NCBI GenBank assembly: GCA_025765595.1
Contig: JAIVFH010000050.1
Coordinates: forward strand, 62,001 to 126,000
Length of the DNA stretch: 64,000 bases
Reading direction: 5' to 3'
Origin: Obelidium mucronatum
Taxonomy: Eukaryota; Chytridiomycota; Chytridiomycetes; Chytridiales; Chytriomycetaceae
Shown piece after piece: positions 23,910 through 33,800 of the stretch. The position numbers and the translations under genes are program-made. How positions within the stretch are numbered: the stretch's first letter is position 1; every line of letters begins with the position of its first letter. The notes beneath the pieces were generated by a model, which saw only the letters and a list, made by a program, of their open reading frames with translations, searched no databases and had not been told where the DNA came from.

Positions 23910-25762
23910 TCAAGCATCTTTGCGTACTGGCGCTGCCTTGATTGCTTCCAACTCCAGAATACGATTTGAAGATGGCGATGCAATACTGAACCGGGCCAAC
24001 GAGGGTGTCGCTGGTGCTGACTCAGATGGTTTGCCATCAAAAGAGTGCGTATTTTCGCCATGAGAGCGGGTTGATATGCTGGCACGTCCGCCATGTCCTG
24101 GTTTTGCTGCAAGCGTAGCATTTCTCTTTATAATTCCCGCCAGCACTTGTACCATTGCATAAAACGAATGCTGCAGTTCATAGAGCTCCCAGATAAAGGA
24201 TGACTGCTTGATTCCAGCCTTCTTATCCAAAACATCTGTGAATTTCAGCTTTTTCAGCATTTGAATTTGCTTGGAAACGATACTCAGTTGTCTCGAGATG
24301 ACATAGGAAAAGGCAGTCCCAACCACAACGAATCCAAGAATCACAAGAGATATCCAAAGTCCCGTTCTATTAGCAAGTTGCTTCACGCTTTTCATGACAG
24401 AATCAACATCTAAAAACTGTATAAACAGCATTGGGTGGTTGTCTCCAATATCCACCACTGTGACGGCTCCAGACAAAGTCTTTCCGTTCAAGTTTGAAGA
24501 AAAAGAAATTCTACTTTGGCCTAGAGCATCGTTCATGACGGCTGTGAGTTGGCTGCTCAGGTCTGAGTTTGTCGAGTAGCTGCTGTTCAAGAACCTTGCA
24601 AATTCGACAAGGAATGCATTCGAAGATTGCCGCAGAGTCATTGGACTACTGCCGTCTGCCATTGTAAAGTCATTTTTCTCGGAACTTGCAATCATATACC
24701 CCGTCGATATTTCCAACAAAAACGTCCACATTGGGTATGGAATCGGCGAAACCAGGTTCTTCATTTGCAGCGAAATAAACCCAACTGTCCAATCATTACC
24801 AAATACAACAACTTCCTGGGTTACAGGATTTTTGGCCACTTGGAATGCTGATTTATACAAATCGCCGTTCCAAATATAGATTCCGGACATTGCTCTGGCA
24901 GATAGATTTCGAAAGTCCAGATTAGCACCAGTGAAGCCACCAGGCATGAGTGTTAGTGTATTGTTGTTTCCTGGATTTTCGACTGTTCCGTCTCCTGGGG
25001 CGTAGTATTCGCTTGTGGGTTCACCGATCTGAACGCCATTAATGTCACAAAGATATGTGTAAATTGTGTAATTTGATTCGGTCCACTGTAAAGAGTTATA
25101 AGAGTTTGACAAACAATTATAACAAGCAAAATACCATAGTCAATGTCCTGTCTGATTGGGCTGGGGGGTAGTAGTACCCCAAAATGTATCCTTCAGGATA
25201 CGTATAAATGTACATATCGATAGTAGTCTGTCTCATTCCTTGCAATAGATGATGCATAGCCGACAGAGTCGCGTTGACACGATCTGGTAGAAAACTCCAT
25301 GCGTTTTTCTGGTTGAAAAGGGTAAACGTACGTACGCGTCTGCAAGCAAAAAAAACAAAAAAGAGACGAAACACCTCGAACATGGAGGCTTGGATAGACG
25401 CGACAGCTTGCAGAGACGAGGCAGTTTGTTCAATGTATCCCTGCATTTGAGTTGCAACTAGTTGGTGAATCTGAGAAATAATTGTTGTGTTGGCGTTGCT
25501 CAACGTCAACCACCTACTCTAAAAATTCAGAGATCACTAAGTGATTGGATATGTTTCCGTACCAGGCGATGTAACCGACTGTACAAGATGATGTTGTGAG
25601 GAAACAGAACATGAGAAGAAAGAAACGCGGTCGCAACTTGCGATACAGTGAGGATCTTGACGCGCTAACCTCGCTGGCTTGACTTGCGTTACTTTCTGAG
25701 TCGCGACGGACCAAAGGCCGAGTTGCAACCGATTGTGGCCTCATGAAGTTCAAAATCGACAA
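23910..25762 (-). CDS. Two-TM membrane receptor with extracellular Cache-like domain, no output domain
   Basis: Reconstructed from four exons by introns at about 25465-25534, 25316-25381 and 25085-25136. The N-terminus (MSILNFMRPQSVATRPLVRR) is Ser/Arg-rich and cytosolic, followed by a TM helix (FFLLMFCFLTTSSCTVGYIAW). A ~330-residue extracellular part with many Asn-X-Ser/Thr sites has the two-lobed look of a dCache sensor, with YIYTYPEGYILGYYYPP and GIYIWNGDLYKSAFQV. A second TM (LWISLVILGFVVVGTAFSYVI) leads to a short HAMP-like linker (SRQLSIVSKQIQMLKKLKF). A Ser-rich cytosolic tail ends at 23910. Similar sensor halves occur in adenylyl cyclases and histidine kinases, but no catalytic domain follows here. 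The start at 25762 or MRPQ at 25744 is uncertain. The ligand is unknown. Confidence 0.65.
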
Positions 25763-26138
25763 TTCTTCGAAAATCTCTACAAGTGATGGACCAGAGTCAC
25801 ATCTTTTTTACAAATGTGGATTCAGCAAACGTAGGGGTTACTGAAATGTTTCACGAGAAAATTCATCGCTATGATTTTGGTTGCCACGGTAACGTAAACT
25901 GTAAGCGACTGATGACAACGCTCCTGCCTTGATCCGGCGACAAGGTACCAAAATATTTTACCACTGCATGTTGTAATCTGTAGGTTTGCGGAGAATACCT
26001 GGAGATCATGTTAGCACAAAATCTTTGAGACTTGTTGGTTCGTCCATGCAAGTTTCATTAAATCTATAGTAATACTGATGCTACCAATGAGCTACAAGGA
26101 ATGAAAAATAACTAATTTATTCGTTGTCAAGCAAAACC
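25763..26138. other. Intergenic region upstream of the receptor gene
   Basis: 376 bp between two minus-strand genes. No ORF, repeat or clear promoter element is visible. It should contain the receptor promoter and the 3' UTR of the CBM1 gene. Confidence 0.5.
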
Positions 26139-26624
26139 TCAGCACTGAAAAGGATCAGAAAACAAAACCACAATCATGGTCCCAACGAGACTTGCCCCCA
26201 AACTGTAACCAACACTAGAAGACGTTTGAACCTGCTTACTAGTGGTAGACGAATTAATGGTACTTCTTGTTTGGACTGTCGTCATGGGTGCCGGCTGAGT
26301 GGTCGTTGTTGTCGATCCATTAGCAGTGGTTTCGACAACAAGGGTATCAGTGGTGGTTGTAGCTGATCCATCAGCAGTAGTTTCGACAACAATGGTTTCA
26401 CTGTCATCAGATCCACTCGTGGATGAATCCAGCTCCGTAGTACTCTGACTTGATGAGACACACGTCCCATAGTCTGCTCCCTCTTTATATTGGCAAGTGT
26501 ATGGCGCAACACATTCGACCCCTGCAAAGCCGCCACATTGCTCATCAAGACCAACTGGGTTGCTTTGGGCCATGACCAAAGAGGCCAAGGAAGTAGCCAA
26601 GATTACAACAACTGCTGTCCTCAT
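26139..26624 (-). CDS. Secreted CBM1 (cellulose/chitin-binding) Ser/Thr-rich surface protein
   Basis: The start is taken at MRTAVVVILATSLASLVMAQ, a clean signal peptide cleaved near AQ. An in-frame ATG lies 18 codons upstream but would bury the signal. The mature N-terminus carries a family-1 carbohydrate-binding module: DEQCGGFAGVECVAPYTCQY followed by ADYGTC, with the Cys spacing and aromatic residues of CBM1. A Thr/Ser-rich spacer with repeated VVETTADGS/VVETTANGS units follows, probably O-glycosylated. The C-terminus is hydrophobic (GYSLGASLVGTMIVVLF), suggesting a GPI signal, though the final SDPFQC is unusual. About 161 residues. It probably binds plant or fungal wall polysaccharide. 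No catalytic domain is present. Confidence 0.82.
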   Translation of the reverse strand: MRTAVVVILATSLASLVMAQSNPVGLDEQCGGFAGVECVAPYTCQYKEGADYGTCVSSSQSTTELDSSTSGSDDSETIVVETTADGSATTTTDTLVVETTANGSTTTTTQPAPMTTVQTRSTINSSTTSKQVQTSSSVGYSLGASLVGTMIVVLFSDPFQC

Positions 26625-26840
26625 TAGATTTTTTGTTTTTTTTTTTGTGGTCATTTGGTGGATTGAAATGGAAAACATAGATAATTAATGGGTCAAGCCC
26701 ATTACGGGAGCAACTGTTGCGACAAAGTAGCTGTCAAATTCAAGCTCGAATCAATCCAGTTTGAAGATGAGACGTTGATGAGAGCAGTAAATTAAGTTCA
26801 CTTTCGAATGCCAATTATTTATTTAATCAAAAACCAATAA

Positions 26841-27632
26841 ATGCCCGACACTGCCACCACTACGGCTGAACCCGAAACGTGCGAGATTGGCGGCGTCACA
26901 TACAACGCGAGCGAGTTCAACCGGGCCGACGGCACGCGCATGACGGTCGGCGAAGTCATGCACAAGACCACGGGCAGAGACCCGCACGTGTTTCTGCAGC
27001 AGATCCGAGACGACGCGCTCGCAGCAAAGCTCGCCGCCGCCACGGCGCAGCTGCACGAAATCGGCGAGCGGCGGCGGCGCACGCCGGCGTCGCCTGCGCA
27101 GTTTGTGCGCTTTGCTCTCGGCCTGGATGTCGAACCCTGCGCGCCGCTTGACGCTTCGGACCCCGCGGCGCTGGGCGCGCTGATTGGCCAGCTGCGCGCG
27201 CGGCGGCTGCAGAAGTCCGCCGAGATCCGCGCGCAGCTGGCAACGGACATCCCCGAGCAGCGCGCGCTGCTGGCGGAGCTGCGGGCGGAGGCGCGCGGGC
27301 AGGAGGAGCGCGGCGAGGTGGTGGCGCCGAGACTGAGTGCCGCCATCGCAAAGATCGAGCAGCTGCTCGAGCGCTGTGCCGATTTGCAGAGGGATACCGC
27401 CGAGCTGCAGCAGAACACCGCCGAACTGCGCGCCCGGCTGGTGGCCAACATTGCCACAATGGACGCACGGCTGAAGACGCTAAGGGCCAATGCCAAGGAA
27501 GAGGAAGCCAAGGGCAAGACGGTGTCGCGGCAACTGAGAGATCTAATTGCAGGGATCGAGGAAGAATACGAGAACCGCGTGGCGGACCTGAATGAGATCA
27601 ATGCGGTGTGGATCAAACTGATGGTGAAATAG
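26841..27632 (+). CDS. GC-rich single-exon coiled-coil protein, unknown function (263 aa)
   Basis: Uninterrupted frame from ATG 26841 (MPDTATTTAEPETCEIGGVT). The N-terminal ~70 residues look globular (GVTYNASEFNRADGTRMTVG). From about residue 100 the protein is a long Ala/Glu/Arg/Leu coiled coil with heptad repeats (AEIRAQLATDIPEQRALLAE, DLQRDTAELQQNTAELRARL) and ends WIKLMVK. GC content is far above that of its neighbours, falling back towards the 3' end. The antisense frame is also open, but is Ser/Arg-rich and is the expected mirror of a GC-rich coiled coil. It shares a 216-bp divergent region with the CBM1 gene. Its stop lies 46 bp before the stop of the next, convergent gene. The family is not recognised. 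Confidence 0.7.
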   Translation: MPDTATTTAEPETCEIGGVTYNASEFNRADGTRMTVGEVMHKTTGRDPHVFLQQIRDDALAAKLAAATAQLHEIGERRRRTPASPAQFVRFALGLDVEPCAPLDASDPAALGALIGQLRARRLQKSAEIRAQLATDIPEQRALLAELRAEARGQEERGEVVAPRLSAAIAKIEQLLERCADLQRDTAELQQNTAELRARLVANIATMDARLKTLRANAKEEEAKGKTVSRQLRDLIAGIEEEYENRVADLNEINAVWIKLMVK

Positions 27633-27678
27633 ACGAGTTGTTCGTTTTTCTCATTGACGTTTCCAAACAATGTCCTCT

Positions 27679-29862
27679 TCACTTGTCTGATGCAGATGTA
27701 ATCCCATCAATTTCCTTCCTCAATTCTTCAATCTTCACTTGCGTCTCTTTCGCTTCCTGTAATCTCTTTTCAAGTGCGCTGTTGAGCATTTTAATGAGCG
27801 ATGACAAGGGATCAGAGACTACACGAGTGAATTCCCTGTCATACGTATTCTGGGAATATACATCATGTTAGACCTGTCAAGATCATTCCAATGAACAACA
27901 AACCAATAACTTTGATTCAAGAGTCTTTTGCTCTTCGGTAACTTGGGAAATGAATCGATCTTGGACAGAGCTCCAGCGAAGTGATTGGAAAGCAACGCCT
28001 TTTGAAATTCAAGCAGCGTTAAAAACCGTAGGAATAGATATTATGCACAGAAAATGCAAATACCTGCTCCACCGACCAAGATAGTGGAAGGAATGGAAAT
28101 CGCCCACGGGACTCCCAAATAAGTCATAAACACACCGCCAGTCGCGAAAAGCAACTGAGAAGCAAAAAGGCTACGAACAGTATAATCCGCTTTCTGCTGA
28201 ACCGTCTCCACTTGACTAGACACGTCGAACCCAGTGGCCACCACATTCTTGAGGACAAACGCATCCACTTGAACACCATTACTGGTTCCACGACCGCGTT
28301 TGACCGCCGCTGGGGCTTGTTTGTCAAGAATGTCAATGATTCTAGAAATATCGGATTGGAGGTCTTTGGTTGGAGTGTAGGTCGACAGCGGATGAGTGTC
28401 GCTTGCAAGCGAGGCTAATTCCGCACGAGTGCGAGAGTACAAAGTGTATAACCCTTCGTTCAATTTACCAACCGCATAGGTCATCTACAGAACCAATTCC
28501 TCAGTAAATCATCCAACAAAGACATAAAAAAAAAGCACACACCTGAAACTCAGCCTTGGTCAAAGAATTCGCTCTCACCCTAGCATCCAAATCCCCACTC
28601 ACAGTATCACTCCTCCAAATCAAACCCCACACACCAACTCCCTTGAAATAGTCTCTCAAACTTGCCAACAACCCACCAACCTTTTCACCCACCCCACTCA
28701 AATCGGAATCCACAAATCCATTCCGCAACCTTTCTTGTTCTTGCACAAGGCTCTTTACAACAACGTTTTGGACCCGGCTGTGGACGGATTCAAGCAGTTG
28801 AATAGAGTTTTCAGCGTCTTTGGATAAACGCGCGGCGATCGCAGCGGCAGAGAAGGCGGTGCTTGCGGTTTGGTGGGCGGCACGGGTTTCAGAGTTGCTG
28901 ATTGATTTCAGGAGGACTGTTTTGAGATCCTGCAGACCAGAGGCAGTCCATTGGGCTGCAAACGAAGGGGAAGAACTGTCCTTTTGAGCTGTACGAGCCG
29001 TTTTGGTGTTGATTGAAAAAATCTGAGGTGTTGCTGTAACTGCTGTATTGGAGAGCTCCGAAATACGAGTCGATACGAACGACGAAAGATCTGCTTCCGA
29101 ATGCGAAACTTCAGAGGTGGTTCTCGAGTTGACGGCAATCAGTAGATTTGGTTTATCGCCAAAGGATTCCAAGAATTCCGAGTCAACTTTGGAGAGTAAA
29201 GGGGCATCCGCATTCGTGACAAGAATAGTCATGTCTGAGCCATTCACTGTTTCTGACAGGGTTGTGGAAGAAGCGGATGAAGGAACAAGCACAATCTCTG
29301 CATTGTAGTTGTTGAGCCAGTCCAGACCAAGTTGAATTTCCTGCGTCTTTTCAGTCGAGTTTGAAGTTTTGGCGAATGCAGAGCCATACCTGTGTGTGTG
29401 TGTTTTTTTTTCAAAAGTTATACATGGACCAAGATTGAAAAACTGTAGATGAACGTACGAAACAGTAACGAGATCAGAGTCATTCAATGCATCTTTCAAT
29501 GTCTTTTTTTCAGAAACGACTTCAGAAACAATAGAGTTTTCCAAGAGAGCATTAACAAGTTCTTCTTTTCCAACGAGTGCATCTCCAACGACTGAGTAGA
29601 TGGTGGTAACTTATATATAAGCAAGAAAAAAAGACAGAAATTACAAAGGCGGATAAAGTACCAGCAATACGGAAAGGGTTTGAGCTTGCGTTGAGCCTGT
29701 AAGATTTGATTTAGGAACCCCAACAACTTATTGTACTTGGATGATACGAAACCGGAAACCACTTGTTTCTCCACTGCTCTGAAGTCGATTCAAACGATCG
29801 GAAATCGAAATCAGAGGATTTGACTTTGACGTTGACGTCGACAAGAAGCGACGAGAGAGCAT
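27679..29862 (-). CDS. Dynamin-like GTPase-related mitochondrial membrane protein (Mmc1-like, tentative)
   Basis: Begins around MLSRRFLSTSTSKSNPLISI, an Arg/Ser-rich mitochondrial targeting signal. A degenerate G-domain-like fold follows: YSVVGDALVGKEELVNALLE in place of a P-loop (the GKS/T is lost), then DMTILVTNADAPLLSKVDSE and PNLLIAVNS like a NKxD region. A helical part leads to a membrane-associated stretch (QLLFATGGVFMTYLGVPWAI, STILVGGAG). The final exons encode VAFQSLRWSSVQDRFISQV and NTYDREFTRVVSDPLSSLIK, then a coiled coil ending GITSASDK. Introns: 27850-27910, 27999-28063, 28485-28542 and ~29391-29457, plus two near the 5' end that I cannot join cleanly. The order resembles the fungal intramitochondrial dynamin-like Mmc1 group. 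That assignment is from general likeness only. Confidence 0.6.
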
Positions 29863-29905
29863 TCGTCTTCTTTTATTTATTGAAAATGTAAATAAAAGAT
29901 CGTAT

Positions 29906-30714
29906 TTATTTAAACTTGATCTGGAAAGTACCTGTGAATGTAATAAGAAAAGAAATTAATGTAATCAATTTTAGATAGAGAGGGGGGTGGTTCAAACATT
30001 GAGGCAGTGCTGACACTTCGGCGAGAACAACACTCGACACGCCAAGACTCGAAAGCGCGCCCCGAATTAATCCACATGGAAACGCAGCATGCTATTCAGG
30101 TGGTATTTTTTTTAAGTTTTGATCGGAGTATTAGGTAAATGAAGAGTCACGAAACTGGAAATGCGAGTTGTGCCGTTTCAGCAGCACTTGCACCAGCCAT
30201 CCGTTGGAACCATTTGAAGTTGTTGTCTGTGAGAACATAAACGCCCTATGTTTGTTTGAATCCAAAAATTAACGGGACTGATTCAACAACAAGAAGAAAC
30301 AAGACGAACCCGATGATTCGTCTTCAGATTGTCGATTTGCTTGTTGAAAACCGTCAGCCAAAAGTCTTTACAAATGAATTTAACGATATCCAAATTGTCT
30401 GAAAAGCGAGGACGATCGCGTGTGGCTCTTTGAACACCAAAGTTTAGAATGCGTTGGTGTTTTTTGTTGACCCCCCCTCACTTTTCGGCTAGCCCAAGTC
30501 CCACTCTGAAGCCCAAACTCTCTAGTTTAAAATAGGCGGCTTCGCGATCTTCGTCGCTTGATGTTTCTGCTGGTGTAAGAGTGAGGCTTCCTGTGCTCTG
30601 AAGTTGGTTTTGGCTGCTGCTCGTTGCTAGGGACAGCATGGATACGGCTTCGATGAGGAGAAAGTCCATCGCTGAATCGCAGACGAATGTTAGATGTTGC
30701 TGACTTGTGTCCAT
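29906..30714 (-). CDS. TRAPPC6: TRAPP complex subunit 6 (Trs33-like)
   Basis: Five exons can be joined cleanly: 30482-30714, 30310-30427, 30156-30245, 29998-30091 and 29906-29931, giving 186 residues, normal for Trs33. All introns are 54-66 bp with GT..AG ends. The protein starts [20 protein letters not shown]. It has the family motif [16 protein letters not shown] followed by [44 protein letters not shown] and the end [20 protein letters not shown]...FQIKFK. TRAPP tethers vesicles and activates Rab GTPases (Ypt1/Rab1) at the Golgi. An upstream in-frame ATG at 30813 exists, but the family begins near the chosen start. The gene is divergent from THO2, with 177 bp between the starts. Confidence 0.92.
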
Positions 30715-30891
30715 CTGCACTGAGTATTTATTTTCGATTAAGTTAAATATTGGATTCCTTTCTTCCAATATTTGTTTGGCACTTTGGCCCAATACGAACC
30801 TCAAAGTATCCAAGCCGATTTTTTACTGTCTTTATCTGTCTGATTCCCTCAATTCCAACTTTTCTGTCATGCAGTAAACTTTCACTAAAAA
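30715..30891. promoter_or_regulatory. 177-bp bidirectional promoter region (TRAPPC6 / THO2)
   Basis: Separates the two inferred start codons of divergent housekeeping genes. No strong TATA box is visible, and the region is of mixed composition with T-runs. Transcripts of both genes must start within or near it. Confidence 0.45.
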
Positions 30892-33800
30892 ATGGACGAA
30901 ACTGGGTTTTCGCTGCTAGTCTCCAGCGAAACAAACGCAGCCTCTCGTGCGCGATTGTAAACACTTCTCTCTTTGTCATTGGCTCTCCGCCTCACCTAAA
31001 AGTAACCATGTTTTTTTTTTTCAGATTGGAACTTGCAAAGAGCTTTGACTCAGTCGCTTTAACAAACCTCGTTTTTGCCGTCGCCAAAGCAGCTTCTTCT
31101 GGCATTTTATCAGCAGCTTTTGCCGCATCTCTTTGCCATGGATTCAATGAAGTGTTGCCTGGGTCAAAGGGTGTTTCGACTGTGAACTTGAACGCACAAA
31201 TCTACGTAGGCGGGCACGACGGTGAGCAGTCTAAAAGCACAAGCTTAAATAATGCGAATTAAATTGGCGCTGTTGACAAATAGTCAATGATCCACTGCTC
31301 GTGTCTGGCCTCGTGTGCGATGCCCTGTTTCTTCTGGACGCCCAACTACAGCCTGATGAAATAATCACGGACCCGAACCTACAAAAGAAACGCGCGAATC
31401 TCGTTGCCTTTGCAAAGCACATTAAGAGCCTCGCTTTTATCCCCACGGCGCTTTTCTTGGAACGACTCGACACGGAGTTTCTTGACCAAGTTGCGCTGCT
31501 TCCCGTAGATGTCAAATTCTGGCAGCGTAAAGTCGTCCGTATCAATACGAGTATGCTGTATAAACAGCAAAAGTTTAATTTGTTGAGAGAGGAGAGTGAA
31601 GGTTTTTCAATGCTGGAGACGTTTTTGGCTGGGAATCTGCCGCCGAGTTTAGATGTGTTTTGGGCTTCGAGATCTGATTCATCTCGGTTGGGGCATGACG
31701 CGGTTTATGGGCTTTGGAAGGACCATGTCTCGCGGAAAGTTGAGACTGTTTTGGAGAATATCACGTAAGTACATGGTTTTACTTACCATCAACCACAATT
31801 CTCACTCAGTTTCTAATTTATTTTGACTCAGTTCCTTGATTGGATACTTTGACTTGAACCCGAATAAGGTCTTGGATGTGATTCTGGACGTATTTATCGC
31901 AAATGTAGTGGACCACTGGGATTTCTTTGTCGAGCTCTTGAACAAATCAGCGTGGCAACCAACTCGAACATCCAAAACGATTGTGAAAGCGAACGGCGAA
32001 GACTCCGTCTCAGAAACAGTTGAAGGAAGTTACGTGTTGGGTCAGGTTCTTGGATTCAAGTATGATTATTATAATCACGTTGCCACTACGAACGTGACGC
32101 CTCCTCAGCTGCTCTGGATTACTGCCGTTTTGATTAAGCACCGTTTGATTCAACTGGAAGATATTTATCCGCACCTGTCGCCTGCAGATGAAGATATGGA
32201 TAAGGAGTTGAAGGCATTCAAGGATAAGTTGGACCAACAAAAAAAGGCGGGGGGAAAGTACAAAGATACAAGTCTTGCCGATGCTGGTGCATTGGGTGAT
32301 GATGGCGGTGGTGGCTCTGGGTATTCCATGATAAAGGAGCGTGGAGGTAACAATGACAGAACCACTGTCTCCCAACCTACCACGGATTCCGTCGCCCCAA
32401 GTGCCCCACTGCCACCCAAGCCGCGTAAAACGAATCAAAAAGCGGTGTTGGCATCTTACCTGCTTGCTCTCGGTTCGATAAACCATGCCCGCCAGATTTT
32501 GGACCGGAACCCAGTCCTCGTCAAAGTTCACCAAGATGTGTCAGACTACATGTCTCGGCTCTTGGATCGAATTATTGAACCAGTGTACCAAACAATTCGT
32601 CCCATCCGTTCTCGTGTGAGACAGACTGTACTTCCAGCGAGCCAACCACCACCCATGAATACACTCAATTGCAAAATGGCGCAATCGAGTATCCAGCTCG
32701 GCCGTAAGATTAATTACCCGAAACTCAAGTTTTTTTATGACAAGTGGGATGAAGGGCTTCCTCCTTGCAACAGCTTTGATGATGTAATCAAAGTGTTGCG
32801 TTTGTTGCTGCCGTATATTGCTGTGTCCCTGGATGTAGTTTTTGTGACCAAGGTGGCTCGGTTGGGAAGAGCTCATATTGCTTCCGTTGAGTGACATTTT
32901 TCTCGTACGCTATTTCACTTACATTTGATATATTTTTTGTCGTCTGTTACATACTCTATTTAGGCCCCGGAAGATGAAAAAGTCAAGAATAATTGGTTGT
33001 CTATTCTTGCAAAGTTTTTGCTTCCAGCCCTTAGTATGACGGATCAAAATCCTGGTTTGGCGCACGATATTTGGATGGTTGTAAAGCAGTACCCGTATGA
33101 CCGTCGCTACGCTTTGTACGGAGAGTGGAAGCACAAGACTTACGCCGCCATTCCCCAGTTGGCTGTGGCCAAGGCTGGTTGCATAAGTGACGCCAAATAC
33201 ACCATGAGGTAAAGTGCTTGAAAAAAACGTTTCTCCGACTTCCGCTTAAATATAGCATCCAGGCGATTATCAAAAGATACTGTGAAACGCTTTGGAAGAT
33301 ACATTGGGAAAATCGGCCACAGCAATCCAACAATTGCTTTCCACTACATTCTCGATCTTCTCCAAACTTATGAAAACCAGAACGTTACCGTTGTTGAAGG
33401 GAGCAGATACATGTCGGAGCTGTCGTTTGATGTTGTTACGTTTACACTTGTTGAACAATTGAGTGTTTCCAAAGAACGTGTCCAAGCGGGGGGAATTGGA
33501 GTCAAAACTTGGTTGAAATCTCTTTCGTTCTTTACGGGCTCCATCTTTAAAAAGCATTCAATTGAACTGAGCGGGATCTTGCGGTACCTCTTCAGCCAAC
33601 TTGTTCAAGGCAACACGTTTGATTTGATCATACTGCAAGAATTAGTTCAACAAATGTGCGGAATCAAAGCCATCACTGACGATGTGACTGCTGACCAATT
33701 TAATGCCTTGGCGGCCGGTGATGTCTTGAGAAGAGAAGCTTTTGGAAACGAACCACTGAGAGTTGTCAAGAAGGTCTCAAATCGGTTGTTGAAAGCGTTG

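Noticed and set aside
26819..27682. Minus-strand 287-codon Ser/Arg-rich ORF
   Set aside because: Mirror of the GC-rich coiled-coil gene on the plus strand. Ser/Ala/Arg richness is expected from the complement of Glu/Gln/Ala codons.
30076..30402. Plus-strand small Cys-rich gene starting METQHAIQ, with intron
   Set aside because: It lies exactly antisense to exons of TRAPPC6. The minus strand gives five clean exons of a known protein, so the plus-strand frame is a shadow.
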